DNA of 64,000 bases from assembly GCA_047967505.1 (NCBI GenBank), contig CM106538.1; one strand, given 5' to 3'. Made by a program: the position numbers and the translations under genes. The notes beneath the pieces were generated by a model. It searched no databases, had not been told where the DNA came from, and saw nothing but the letters and a program-made list of their open reading frames with translations. Positions within the stretch are counted from its first letter, which is position 1. The number at the start of each line of letters is the position of its first letter. The DNA comes from Dipteris shenzhenensis. Lineage: Eukaryota > Polypodiophyta > Polypodiopsida > Gleicheniales. Shown here piece by piece: positions 41,751-53,959 of the stretch.

Positions 41751-44700
41751 ATCCAAGACAAAGTGTTAACAAAATACTAATGCTCAGAATACATCGAGGT
41801 ACCAAAATGTGGTGGTGTCAACCACTACTGTTAACAATCCTAGTGGTTGGAACAATAAGTAAGCTTGGCCTATCTTACTAACTAGATGATTTGGAACTAG
41901 CCCATTGGTCAAAACAACCAACAATCACAAAGTTAGAATGATGATTATCATCATTGGGATGGTTTAGAATACACAACCCCCTCACTCACACACACGTTCG
42001 ACCACTGGGCCAGGCGCTTGGCCTAACAAGGATATTGTATATGTGTGAGTGCATCTTAGATTTATGGATGATGGGCAAAAGAGCTAGACAAGACAAGAAA
42101 TTCTAGAAATTTAAGAGTGATAGATTTGGATTATCATTACGACACAATCAAACATGTGATCTACCCATTTCCATAATTATTATAATGTTAATGAAGAAAT
42201 TTAAGACCATTGACTATGAGAAGTGGGATGTATCAGTTTTGTGTACATTTGGTATTTAAAATTTCCAACAAAGATCATAGATACAGATTTTCACATAACA
42301 ATATGGAAATGTTTATCTACTCTCATTTGGTTGAGCTATTTTGCAAATCATAGATACAGTATGAAAATGTTTGTATACTCTCAATTATTTAAAAATATTA
42401 AGTTTTAGATATAAGCTATATCTCAAGGAAAGAAGGGAAAAAGTTTCTTCAAAAGAGAGGCACATCATGTCTCTATCTTAAACTCTAACACTATGAAAAC
42501 TTTGTGTACTATCTAAGTATATTCTCATTACAAAACATATATGAACTAAGACGGTCCGATATATTAATTGTGTAACATGATTTAGTATTTCCAAAAGAAA
42601 ATGATGGCAAAGAATTCCACATTTACTGATATTTTACATGTTTGTGGTATCAACAAGAATTTGTCTCAACAAGTGTAGTTAAATTAAGAGAGAGAAAAAG
42701 ATAGTAAAACATCACAAACAAGTGGAATTTTCAACATGCATCTTTTTATGATGCAACATCCAAGAGTTATCAATGTGGAGGTAACCTTGCTTCTTTCTAA
42801 TGGCTCAACTTGTTGTCTAAATGGTCACCCCAACTTCAAGAAGAGGCCTTGATCAAGGAGATTCTTCCCTTCACAAGGAAGCCTCTTTTTTTCCCCTTAT
42901 TTTTGAGTGAGGATTCTCTTGGGGGGGTGGTTTTATTCACTTGGCCACTCTTTGCCAAGGATTTAATATGCAAAGTAAACAAAAGTTTCAAGGAGTGGTC
43001 TTGAGAGGGATCAAGGAAAGGCTTGTAGGGAGTGAGGTAGAGAGGAAAGAGTGATGGTAGATGACCACCATGCATGCATCGAAGTAAGTAAATAGTGAGG
43101 GCCACTAGGTTATCAAGCAAGCTAGGAGAATGATGGCCACTGGGCTAGATGTGAGTTAGAAATTTCATGGCCACTAGGCTGGCAATGCCTAACTTAATTT
43201 GGCTCACTATATATTATGTGACGGCGGCATACCACATGATTTTGTTAGTGAGTTGGGCTATTGAAAGGTAGTTTTACCTAAAAGAAAAAGCTTTGTATAA
43301 TGATCTCCATAAAAAGCATACAAGTTCAATTAATTAAAGAAAGCATGCCAACTCAACTAACTTTTCTTAAAAATTATATGTTGAAATTCACAAAGGACTA
43401 TAGCACTGCCTCTAAGTAGGCAGTGCTAATAAACACACTACTCTCGACACCACTCATGTTTGAGAAAGCAAAAAATTATTTTTATATTAACAATTATATT
43501 ATGATAGTTTGAAGTAGATTCACCATTGAGCAATTATGATAGTTTGATATAATTGCCCAATTATCTTAATTATTATATCATAATTAACAATTATGATAGT
43601 TTGGAGTAGATTTACCATTGGGCAAGAGAATATTGAGCTCCACTAGTTGCTCAACTTTTCCTCTAATCAAACACCTTGAAGAATATTCTAGTGGTGAGGC
43701 CTCCAAATGGAAAATTCACTTTAAAAATACATTCATTGCTTGTCAATAAGAGAATATTGTGCTTCATTAGCTACTCAAATTTTCTTTGAAGCAAACACCT
43801 TTGCAGACTATTTTGGTGGTGAGGCCTACAAATGGCTATTTGCATCATGAGGGGTAACTGAAGAAACTACCCCATAAACATGTTCACCATTTTGGCAACA
43901 AGGGCATGAGGCCCAAAAGAAACTAGCAAAAAAATCCCCTCTAAGAGGGATTCAAAAATTGGACAAATCTCCACTTTGTAAGGCATACTTCCCTGCCATG
44001 TGAGGTCTTGGATTACATTGGACATAATCTGGTGGTGGCAATGCATGGCCACCCTTTGTGAGAAGCTAACGACAAGAATCCACCTAGATTTGAATGTGAG
44101 GGATAGTTGGCATAGATGGAGCTTAAAGATGATCGTGGAGAGCAGGATGAAGTAGGAGAGTGAAGCAAGATGGTGGAGATGGGACTTAAATAAGTAGGAC
44201 CCACCACATTCCTAGCCTAGCATCAAATATTGGAGCCAATCATATAGATCATTGTAATTTGTGGAATTTATCTTGGCACCCAAAATTTCTATCCACTAGA
44301 GTCTAGTCATTTCCAAATCCCACGAGATCCCACTAGATTAGATTGTCCTCATTGCATAATGACTTTGGCCACATGCAAGCCTGGTGCGTGTAACTGTCCA
44401 CACTATTACAGCTACCAAACTAATTCATTGGTTTTTTTGAAGTTGCCAATTACAAACTTGTTGGTTGTAACTATCCAAATTTTTAGAGCTACCAAATTAA
44501 GTCACTTGTCCCATCTCTGAACAAGCAGAATAAACATCCGACAAATATGGTGGCCAATTTTTAGTGCTTACAAATATGTTAGGAGCCTTCTTGTTTTAGC
44601 AATTACTTGTTATTATTGAATTTAGAAATTGCTTGCTTGTGCAAGAGATCGTATTTCTTGCCCACCCAATGTCTCTTATGGCTTGCCTCTAACATTGTAA

Positions 44701-45380
44701 CACCATCAAGGTTTGAATTTGCGAAGATAGGAAAAGGTGAGGTTTAGGACTTCTTGGGAGAAGGAAAACTTCTTCTCTTCCATCATTTTGGATCTTAGTC
44801 AGTTGATGGTGAATTGTCTCTTCTAGAAAATTCAAAGGCACCCCATGTCTTGGAAGGTGCTACGAATCTTGTTTTTAGTGTCTCTTGCTACTAGCTTGGA
44901 TATCTCCTTGTTTTAGTAATCACTTGCTATTATTGAATTCATAAATCTCTTGCATGTGTAGGAGATGATACTTCTTACCCACCCAATGTCTCTTGTGGCT
45001 TGTCTCGTGATGGGGCATGTCGACATGGCAAGTGTGCCACTTACGTGACTAGGAAGTGGGAGATGCCATCGGAAAAGGATGTTGACCATGGGCGTTGAAA
45101 AGCCGGACACATTTTTCCATGTGAACAAAACTACAAACGCGCATGATCTACAACCATCCCGAGGCGTAAATATAGCCAGTCGCTTTCATAGAGAGAGAGA
45201 AGGACAAGGAGGGTTTTTTGGGCATGCCAAAGGCAAAGCCATAGAGCTTGTTTTGGGTTCTCTTATTATGGGAATTGTGCAAGGGCTTTAAAGGAAGGCT
45301 ATGATAACGGGTAAAGTGAGAGGGGCTTTAAGGGTTGTCATAATCAAAGGGTGAGGTTGTCACATCTCCTTTGGCAAGCT
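41751..45380. other. 3.6 kb without a recognisable gene
   Basis: AT-rich. It contains imperfect direct duplications: CAATTATGATAGTTTG..AGTAGATT at about 43490 and 43590; a 110-bp unit with AAGAGAATATTG and GGTGGTGAGGCCT at 43624 and 43747; and a 115-bp unit with CCCACCCAATGTCTCTTRTGGCTTG at 44580 and 44897. No coding evidence. Confidence 0.5.
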
Positions 45381-45381
45381 T

Positions 45382-45925
45382 AGGGTGTTTACACACTTGG
45401 CCCACAGTGGGCATGCCCAAGGTTCATGGACAGGCAAGATTGCCCGCTCATTGCCCGCCCACGGTGGAGATGCATTCAATAAACGTTGGGCCCCATCTTT
45501 AACCTATTAACCCCACGAATACCCAAAAAAAAAAAGGAGAGGACATGTGGTAGCTTGGAGGTGAAGAGCCTACCACGTGTCACAAAGAAGGAGCTCTTGG
45601 ATGGAGGCTTGGAGGGGGGAGGAGGTGGAAAGACAAGAGGCAAGCTTTGGGGAGGAGGTGGAAAGCAAACACGCAGTTTTAGGGGCATGGAGGAGATAGA
45701 AGGTCAAGGGAATGGAGGAGATGGAAGGTCACAAGGTCACCTTCGGGAGGAAGAAGGAGATGGAAGGTTAATGGAATGAAAGGGAAGGTCTCAAAGCCAT
45801 GCGTTAAGACTTAGCCAAAATTTAAGAATCAAAGATCCACGTTGAGATGAGGAGTGGTTTAGGATGGTCATGTATCTTTGCCCGTGCAAAGCACGAGTTC
45901 AGTACTTGTAGTGTGTAAACACCCT
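45382..45925. mobile_element. TIR-bounded element, class unknown
   Basis: A perfect 16-bp inverted terminal repeat AGGGTGTTTACACACT (45382-45397, and its complement at 45910-45925) encloses about 510 bp. The inside is G-rich on the plus strand with short AGATGGAAGGTCA-like repeats and no credible gene. I could not identify a target-site duplication, so it may be a DNA transposon derivative or chance. Confidence 0.45.
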
Positions 45926-46220
45926 CACTGAAATTTCCACCTTGTTAACAATTCCAAGGAGCTCATTGGAAGTAGATCCGAGGATCAAACACACAACACA
46001 GAGGTCTGGTGGCATTGAGTGGGGAGAGAGAGAGAGATATGTATGGAATGCTGTGATTGAGCGTCATCCTGTACCACACAAGCGACACACTTCTGCAAAA
46101 GCAGATATATCACGTACTGGGCGCTCATGGAAAGAGTACTTCGCCCGAAACAACGAAGTACGTGTACCACGAGCTGAACTCAATCCTTTTTTAGCTGTAG
46201 ATTGAATTCTTCACTCGTAG

Positions 46221-48375
46221 CAGACCCTCGCAAGAGCCCCAGATTTCAAGCAGAAACTTACCAAGTCGGTATGGATATACGGCTGGTACAATCCCAGTTG
46301 GGCTAAAGGCACGCTGCAAAAAAATGGAGACTGCAAACAACGCCATGCACAGCCCCATAGCACAACTGCCAGAGCTTAGCTTAGAGGAGGCACTCGCTTC
46401 TTTGGAACGCATGCCCAATCCGCCTTCGGTTGAAAACTTGACACGCATCTTGCGCAAATGCAAAAAACACAAAAATCCAGCGTATGCGCTCCGCTTGCAT
46501 GCCTATTTGCGCAAAAGTGGGCTGGAAGCTCATAAGTCACTCGGGAACTACGTCGTCCCAATGTTGGTGGAAATTGGAAGCATGTGTGATGCCCAGCAGC
46601 TTTTTGATAGGTTGGTTGATCGGAATGCGTATTCCTGGAATTCTCTCATCACAGGTTATGTTGACTGTGGCGAGTTACAGCATGCCTTCGTACTGCACCA
46701 AAAAATGCAGGACGATTGTGTACATCCTAATGGGTATACGTTCGTGGCCTTACTAAAGGCTTGTGCCAGGCTGAAAGATAAAGAAAGAGGCCGAGAAATA
46801 CATGCTGAGATTATGAGAATGGGGTTGTTGGAAAGAGATCCTTTTGTTGGTAGCACCTTGGTTGATATGTATGCTAAGTGTGGCTTGCTTGCAAAAGCAC
46901 AGGAAGTGTTTGACCAACTTCCAATTCGAGATGCAGTCTTGTGGACTGCACTTATCGCAGGGTATGCTGAACATGACCTTGGTCAGGACGCACTGAACTG
47001 TTTCGAACAAATGCAATTGGAGGGTGTCTCTCCTGATGCAGTCACATTTGTTTGCAGCTTGAAAGCTTGTGGCAGCGTAGGAGCCATAGACAAGGGCCAA
47101 GAAATACATGCTGAGATTGCGAGAAATGGGTTGTTGGAAATAAATCCTTTTGTCGGTAGCACCTTGGTTGATATGTATGCCAATTGTGGCTTGCTTGCAA
47201 ATGCACGGGAAGTGTTCGACAAACTTCGAATTCAAAATGCAGTCTCCTGGAATGCACTTATCTCGGGGTATGCTGAACATGACCTTGGTCATGACGCTCT
47301 GAACCGTTTTGAACAGATGCAATTGGAGGGTGTCTCTCCTGATGCAGTCACATTTGTTTGCAGCTTGAAAGCTTGTGGCAGCATAGGAGCCATAGACAAG
47401 GGCCGAGAAATACATGCTGAGATTGTGAGAAAAGGGTTGTTGGAAATAAATCCTTTTGTCGGCAACACCTTGGTTGATATGTATGCCAAGTGTGGCTTGC
47501 TTGCCAATGCACAGGAAGTGTTGGACAGACTTCCAGTTCGAGATGCAGTCTCCTGGAATGCACTTATCGCAGGGTATTCTGAACATGATCTTGGTCAGGA
47601 TGCACTGGACTGTCTCGAACAGATGCAATTGGAGTGTGTCTCTCCTGATGCGGTCACATTTATTTGCAGCTTGAAAGCTTGTGGCAGCATAGGAGCCATA
47701 GACAAGGGCCAAGAAATACATGCTGAGATTACGAGAATGGGGTTGTTGGAACGAAATCTTTTTGTTGGTAGCACCTTGGTTGATATGTATGCCAAGTGTG
47801 GCTTGCTTGCAAATGCACGGGTAGTGTTCGATAAACTTCCGGTTCGAGATGCAGTCTCGTGGAATGCACTTATCACAGGGTATGCCCAGCTAGGAGATAG
47901 TGATAAGGTTTTTCTTATGTTTGACGGAATGAGAGCAGAAGACATAAAACCAAGTGGGGTCACATTTCTTAGCATTCTTACTGTATGCAGTCACACATGT
48001 CTAGTGGAGAAGGGCCAGACATACTTTGAATCCATGAGCAAAGACTATGGCATCACTCCAACTATTGAGCACCACATTTGCATGGTTGATCTCCTTGGCC
48101 GTGCAGGCCAATTAGACAAGGCAGTAGTGATGATAAAGAAGATGCCAATCAATTATAATCTCGTGTTGTGGCATACTGTGTTGGGTGCTTGTCGGAAGTG
48201 GGGGAATGTGGAGCTTGGAAGGTGGGCCTTTGAACATGCAGTGGATTTGGATAAAAAGGATGCCGCCGCTTATGTCTTGATGTCTAACATCTATGCAGAT
48301 GCTCACATGCAGGAGGACACTAGGCAGGTTGAGTTAATGAGATTAAAAGAACAAGCACGGAAGAAGCCAGGATAG
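46221..48375 (+). CDS. PPR (PLS-type) protein, locus 2, truncated before DYW
   Basis: An open frame of 683 codons from 46324. It is colinear with locus 1, which also has 683 codons from its ATG to KKPG. It contains N-terminal PPRs, four PLS modules of 101 residues (FVGSTLVDMYAKCGLLA.. to GQEIHAEI) and the E region (MVDLLGRAGQLDKA). TAG at 48373-48375 replaces the CAG of locus 1. Upstream, 46221-46323 encodes the second half of the PDF-like motif (DFKQKLTKSVWIYGW). It is one base out of frame with the PPR ORF, and the first half (to 46157) has lost 24 bp including DPSQW. It would still bind RNA if translated from 46324, but lacks the deaminase. Confidence 0.8.
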
Positions 48376-48780
48376 AGTTGTGGACTGATGTTATCGGGAT
48401 TCGGCTTTCAGTTTTGTTAGGGGATAGAGGACATTCCCAAAGCAATTATATATATGCAAAGCTTGAAGATCTTTCAAAATAAGGGAAGAGGGATATGTAC
48501 CAGATTTGCATCTGCTATCTCGGGACATACCTGATAATCTAAAGAAATTTGAGTTATGTGGGCAGAGTGAAAGTTGGCTATCGCTTGTGCTCTGATTAAT
48601 ACACCCAAGGGGTACCCATACATGTTGTAAAAAATCTTCAGGCTTGCAGAGACTGTCATTCGGCTACAGCACATATATCAAAATATATCCGAAGTAGAGC
48701 AGTGAACTATTCTTGTCAGAGATGCTAACCACATTCATGTTTTCAAGAATGGATAGTTTTCTTGTGAGGTCTATTGGTAA
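48376..48780 (+). pseudogene. DYW deaminase remnant of PPR locus 2
   Basis: Follows the premature stop and keeps clear nucleotide similarity to 9274-9678. A one-base insertion just after the stop and later indels break the frame. Recognisable pieces are CHSATA coding near 48655 and a final TATTGGTAA, giving YW and stop. This shows that the ancestral C-terminus ended in Trp, unlike locus 1. Confidence 0.85.
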
Positions 48781-49479
48781 TCCTAGTGTAACTATGGTAG
48801 TGTTTATTCCTCTTACTTGAAATGTTGATGCTAGCAGAACAGAAACATAAGTGAGGCAGAGTCAGACCAGGAGAATCAAAGGATGAAATTGAGTTGGGAT
48901 CATATGTGCTTTATTGAACAAGGTTGAGAGTTTCTAGAAATCCAGCCTCTTTTTCTCCATATTAGTAGACCTCTTTTGATTTCTGCTAAGTACAATTTAT
49001 GACATTTTCATGATTTTGTAAGTGTGATCGTCCCCCCTAAGTTGAATTCCCTTGTTAACGTGGACAAAGTCTTCTGTGAGCTAGTTCTAGTATTTCAGAT
49101 TTGGAGTTTGCTACTGCGGCTTTTATGTCTTGTATTTTCATTTGCTTAAGAAGGTGCTATATCTACTGAGGCATGTATCTTTGATAAAAAATTGTATCAC
49201 ATGATAATATGATGCAAAGTTTAAGAGTTAAAATCATATTGTTATTTATTTGTACTCCCATAGGTTCCTATATTCCTATGAATGAGTTTGTGCAACCAGC
49301 TACTTAGGTACCCTAAAGTACTAAGAAAACATTTCCACGGTACTTTATGAGCAGAGATTTTCAGGAATGTTACAATGGTATGGTCATGTATACCAACTGT
49401 AGTTGGGTTAATCTAGTTATGTCAGTTTTAATTTTTCTTGAATGAAGTTTTGCTCCTCCAGTTTGTACGTGATGACTGT
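48781..49479. other. 3' flank of PPR locus 2, no gene
   Basis: Noncoding. A segment near 49240-49330 is weakly similar to 55745-55830, in the right flank of the chromovirus insertion. This may be coincidence or an old repeat. Confidence 0.35.
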
Positions 49480-49749
49480 CTCCCGTTTGGTCAACTTCCA
49501 AGAGGCCTCAAGCTCAATAAGTATAACACAACATAATAATTTGATGGTATGCTTTATAGATAGTAAGTGGCCAACCTTAAATTTACGCTCTAGAAGGTTT
49601 GACATTGCTTATGCTACAAGGTTGCTTCATCAGTTTACTTTTTGGTTTGCATTATGCTTGGCATTGACCTTCTTGGGTATACAAACTATGATTGGTCAAG
49701 GACGTTGATGACTGATGATCCACTTTGGGCCATTGTTTCTCATTGAGTT
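49480..49749 (+). pseudogene. copia RNase H relic, left part
   Basis: Broken frames give FDIAYATRLLHQFTF and LGYTNYDWSRTL, corresponding to the RPDIAYA and GYTDADWAG blocks of copia RNase H. It is interrupted at 49749 by the chromovirus insertion and continues at 55373. Confidence 0.6.
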
Positions 49750-50215
49750 TGATACATCCCAATCTGATTTCTTCCAGCTTTTCATTGAATCACGGGCACA
49801 GGCACTTAGTTTATCCTAAGCCAATCTCGTTAGTTGCAAGCTTCTCTGTTGAAATCCCAAGAAATCCTTACGTGAAAGCTTTCTGCTTGCTTAATTCCAA
49901 CGAGCCCCAAAACTCCCTAGATGGATCTAGTATGCCACATGTCCTCAATTTAGGGTCCTTCCTTAATGCATCATTTACCCCTCTCTTGGGATATCTTTGA
50001 ATTCATCTGCCCCTAGGCACATTTAATGCATTAAGGTCCCTTAGCCTTAGATCCACCTAGTCTAGTGTCATGTCACCCACACCAAGGACCTTGACCTTTA
50101 TTCCTTTTTGATCATTTACATGAAGTCCAAACAAATATAATACAAACATTGATCCTTTAAAGGAAAATGTCGACCGATCCTTCCGAGGTCATGTTACCTC
50201 GACTTGAGCGTAACA
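49750..50215 (-). repeat. chromovirus 3' LTR
   Basis: 466 bp, reverse strand TGTTACGCTCAAGTCG to GGGATGTATCA. It matches 54900-55367. Confidence 0.93.
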
Positions 50216-50227
50216 TTCCTTCCCTCT

Positions 50228-51635
50228 TCAGACATGAGCGTCCTCGATGATAAAGTCTGGGAACACTCTCCGTAACTGATATATGGATTCCCAGGTAGCT
50301 TCTGATAGAGGTAGACCATGCCATGCAACCAACACCGTGGGTATCTTCCGATTGCGCACTTGCATTGTTCCTCGGTCTAGGATTCCTATTGGTTTGCGTC
50401 TTGCATTATCCTCTATCTCCTGAAACAAAACAACACCTTCGATTAGTGAGTCACCTGTATGCAAAAATTTCTTTAAACGAGAAACATGAAACACTGGGTG
50501 CACCTTACAACCCTATGGCAATTCTAACTTATAGGCTACCTTGCCTATTCTTTTTAGAATTAACCATGGCCCACAATATCGAGGTGATAACTTAGCACAC
50601 TCTCCTGCAGTCAAAGACTTAGAGTGCGAAGGAACTCTGAGAAAAACTTTTTCTCCTTCCTTAAATTCTCTAGCGGATCGATTTTCATCCGCATACACCT
50701 TAGCTCTATCCATAGCTTGGCGGATGTTAGCTCTAGCAAGTGCTAGCATCTCCCGCATCTGAACCACAAAGTTCATAGCACTAGGCACTTTCTGAGGTAT
50801 TCCAACTATAGTTGGATTCACTAGCCTATAACCATAGTTCAGCTCAAACGGACTGAACCCTGTAGAGGAATGTTTTCTATCATTGTAGGCAAACTCTAAC
50901 AATGGCAACCACTTGTCCCATGTATGTTGCCTCAATGACACATATGCTCTAAGCATATCCTCTAAAATTTGGTTGACTCTTTCCATCTGACCATCCGTTT
51001 CTGGATGATCCCCACTGCTCATTCCCAACTCAGTCCTTAGTGTCTCAAATACTGCAGTCCAAAAATGACCAGTAAGTTTGACATCTCTGTCTGACACTAT
51101 GGATTTGGGTAATCCATGCAAACGAAATATATGTCTAATAAACAAATCTGCCACTTTGCGGGGCACTAACAGACTCTTTAGTTGGAATGAAGTGAGCCAT
51201 CTTGGTAAGACAATCAACCACCACAAGGATAGAATCATATCCACATTGTGTCGTAGGTAGACCTACAATAAAGTCCATGGAAATGCTCTCCCACTTACCT
51301 AGTGGTCTCTCCAAGGGCTGTAAAAGTCCGGGTGGCTTCACCTGCTCTGCCTTACTTACCTGACATGAAAAACAACGTGTCACATATTCATGAATATGCT
51401 TTTTCATCTTTGGCCAAAAGAAATCTCGCTTTACAAGATCATAGGTCTTCTCGACTCCTGGATGTCCCGCACATGGGCTATCATGGCATTGTTGAATGAC
51501 TCTCTTCCTGAGATCATTCTGATTAGGTACTACTACCTTGCCATTTCTTTTTAGCATACCATCCCTTATGGCATATCTTGCATAAGTTTGGCCTTTTCTG
51601 GATGCCAGGTCATCCTTTTCCCCAGGTTTGAACAC
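50228..51635 (-). pseudogene. chromovirus integrase with C-terminal chromodomain
   Basis: Three segments. At 51635-51135: the zinc domain (H2C2 within CHDSPCAGHPGVEKTYD and CFSCQVSK) and core start (WESISMDFIVGLP). At 51244-50513: the rest of the core (DRDVKLTGHFW, DHPETDGQMERVN) and the GPY/F module (LSPRYCGPWLILKRIG). At 50503-50228: VHPVFHVSRLKK and a chromodomain (VAWHGLPLSEATWE, FPDFI). The chromodomain targets integration to particular chromatin. Lesions are a frameshift near 51200 and a TAG near 50510 at a likely Gln codon. Confidence 0.88.
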
Positions 51636-51728
51636 ATGAGCCTTAGGCCAAAGGCTCTGGACGGAACTCGTCCACCTTTTGAGTTTCTCTTATCTCGGTC
51701 ATTAGAGCACTCTCGAATACCATGAAAC

Positions 51729-52292
51729 TCATATTATGCATAATGCGTGACAACACATCAGCAACTTTAGCAAATCATCGATCCGAGCCATCGGATAGTT
51801 GTGCTTGATAGTGATATTATTCAATGCTCTGTAATCTATACAGAGACGAAAAGTATCATCTTTCTTCTTCTTTAATATCACTGGCGAAGCAAAAGGTGAA
51901 AAACTTGGTTGAATTTGCCCCAACTTGAGGTATTCTTCCAGTTGTCTTCGTACCTCCGCCTCTTCAGTAAAACTCAACCTATAAGGAGGTCTATTTACAG
52001 GTCTTGCCCTCGGGATCAGCTCAATCTTATGCTGAACATTCCACTCTGGAGGTAACCCATAAGGTAACTCATCCCTAAAACAATCAAAGAACTCCTCTAT
52101 TATTTGATCAGCCAGCTTGGCCATCTCTCCATTTTGAACATCGGTGCTAGTCGAAGAATCATCAATCGGCTCTACCGATGCTATACAAAGAAACAAAAAC
52201 TCTTCATGAGCTTTTTGAATCTCCATCGCGAAAACCAATGGTCCTCGAGGTATATCCCTTTCACCTCGTAAGACATACAACACATCATTCAT
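51729..52292 (-). pseudogene. chromovirus RT N-terminus, fused to RNase H end by deletion
   Basis: Contains [65 protein letters not shown]. Right after DDLLK the sequence jumps to VADVLSR, the end of RNase H, in another frame. The catalytic YVDD and RNase H active site are absent. Confidence 0.88.
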
Positions 52293-52316
52293 CTTGAATT
52301 GATAAATGTGCTTTTT

Positions 52317-52728
52317 TCAATTTATGGCTAGATTCTTCCTAGAATGCCAAGCCTTACCCAGGGCTATGTTTGCATGAGCAAGCTTAGTCATTTCAAAGTC
52401 AAGCTTCTCAACATAGTCCTGAATTCGAAGCTCTAACTGGGTAACCCTTTGGTCCCATACTTCAGTTGAACTTCCGTCTGCCATCCTGACTGTATATGCA
52501 TAGTCAGACGGGCTAGTCTTTAGCTTCAACCTCTTTACAAGCTTGGAGTTCAATTACATTGTGCATTGACACTGAGTCAAACAACACAATGACCTGATGA
52601 TTAGCTACTTGCCCTTTCATCTTAACTAACTCCATATCATTAAAGGCTGTATACCCCGTCGCTGCGGGCTTTGACAGGATATTATCAGGTGCACTAGTTA
52701 CTAACTTAGCAACAGACACACATAACAA
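52317..52728 (-). pseudogene. chromovirus protease region
   Basis: Two overlapping frames carry VIVLFDSVSMHNVIE, the retropepsin active-site block with Val where Gly is expected (D-S-G), and then LKLKTSPSDYAYTVRMADG. One frameshift. The active-site change would disable the enzyme. Confidence 0.7.
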
Positions 52729-52761
52729 AAAAGGTGCCAGCCTTTGAGAAGATCCCGCTAG

Positions 52762-53959
52762 CTAAATCTGCATCTGTTCTACTCTGGGACTTCCCTCCAT
52801 TTCCACGTCACATTCTGAGACCATCATCTCAGCCATCCGATGATCTTTGTTCCGTGGACAATCTTTCCACTGATGAGGCTGAAGGCAACCAAAACACAAG
52901 CCTTCTCTCCTCGCTTTTTCCCTTTGCTCTGGGTTCAAAGAGGACTTCGCCCAACCCCGGGCTGCCATTGGTGTTAATTTTCTTTTCATTCCAATGGTGG
53001 TACTTGATTTAGGAGTTTCAACTGGTTTTGCTTGCTTGGCTTGACCACTAGTCTGTGAGGCACCCACTTTGCTAATCCACTTCTTCTTAAACCCAGTTTT
53101 CTTCGGGTACCCATACTGAGTCCCAACCTGTACAAACCCACTTGGTCTGTTCCCTTTTGCATCTTCATATTCAGGGCTATGGTTTTGCTTCATCTAGCAT
53201 GTTTGCATACTTAGCCTGAACTTCCATCTTTATCCGATCATTCAATCCAAAGATAAAATCTTTTACTTGGATTGATTGAGGTAAGGGTTCATCAACCTTC
53301 ATTACACTTTCTCTAAACTTATCAGTGTATTTTGCCACTGATAAATTTCTCTGACGAAGGTTTTGATATTGATCCCAAGCTCGATCCCAAGCTCGGGATG
53401 CTTCGTCAGGAGGTAGGAAGTGTTTTCTAAATTCCTTTTTAAACCCCTCCCAGGTAGTGGATGCTACTCCATCTTTCTACTGTTTTATCCACCACCTATT
53501 CACTGCCTCATTAAACATATGGGTAGCCTCGCGGATTTTCTTCATATCATTCCTGATTTCATAAATGGCGAATGCCTTGTCCCATTTGTGTAAGCAGGTG
53601 TCAATGATATTGGAACTATGGTCAGACATCCGACCAGAATACTTTTCTGGCCTATAATTGGCCATATTAGGCACCTTAGCCCTCCTAGGCTCGACTGTAC
53701 GAACACTAGACTTCGGTCCCATTGGAGATTTACCTTTCTCCTCACAAGATGGTCTGGCAGACATACTATGCACCATTTTCCTGAGCTCAGATTGCCCTAC
53801 ATTTGTTTGTAACTGCTATGCTAAAATCTGTTGCAAGGCATCCTCTAACATTGCAATTCTGCTTGACAATGTATGACCTACTGGGCACGACACCTGCGAG
53901 GTCGGCCGGACTCCCGACTCTACGGGATCCATCCTAGAAGCTTCTTCTTCTACTTCCAT
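52762..53959 (-). pseudogene. chromovirus gag
   Basis: Starts MEVEEEASRMDPVE at 53959. A short coiled-coil-like segment with a TAG (near 53822) where Gln is likely is followed by MANYRPEKYSG and WDKAFAIYEI. Another TAG follows WWIKQ, and then the Retrotrans_gag core (FKKEFRKHFLPP, LSVAKYTDKFRE, FIFGLNDRIK). A 12-bp unit is duplicated (RAWD repeated). The last segment (53193-52762) holds a zinc knuckle CFGCLQPHQWKDC. Gag forms the particle. Stops make the copy inactive. Confidence 0.85.

Noticed and set aside
45486-45779. 97-codon Gly/Lys/Glu-rich ORF
   Set aside because: Purine-rich short repeats inside a TIR-bounded noncoding element explain the open frame.
46753-47721. 322-codon reverse-strand ORF opposite PPR locus 2
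   Set aside because: It mirrors the repeated PPR modules in an antisense frame. Shorter versions recur opposite each module in both loci. It is a shadow of the repeats.
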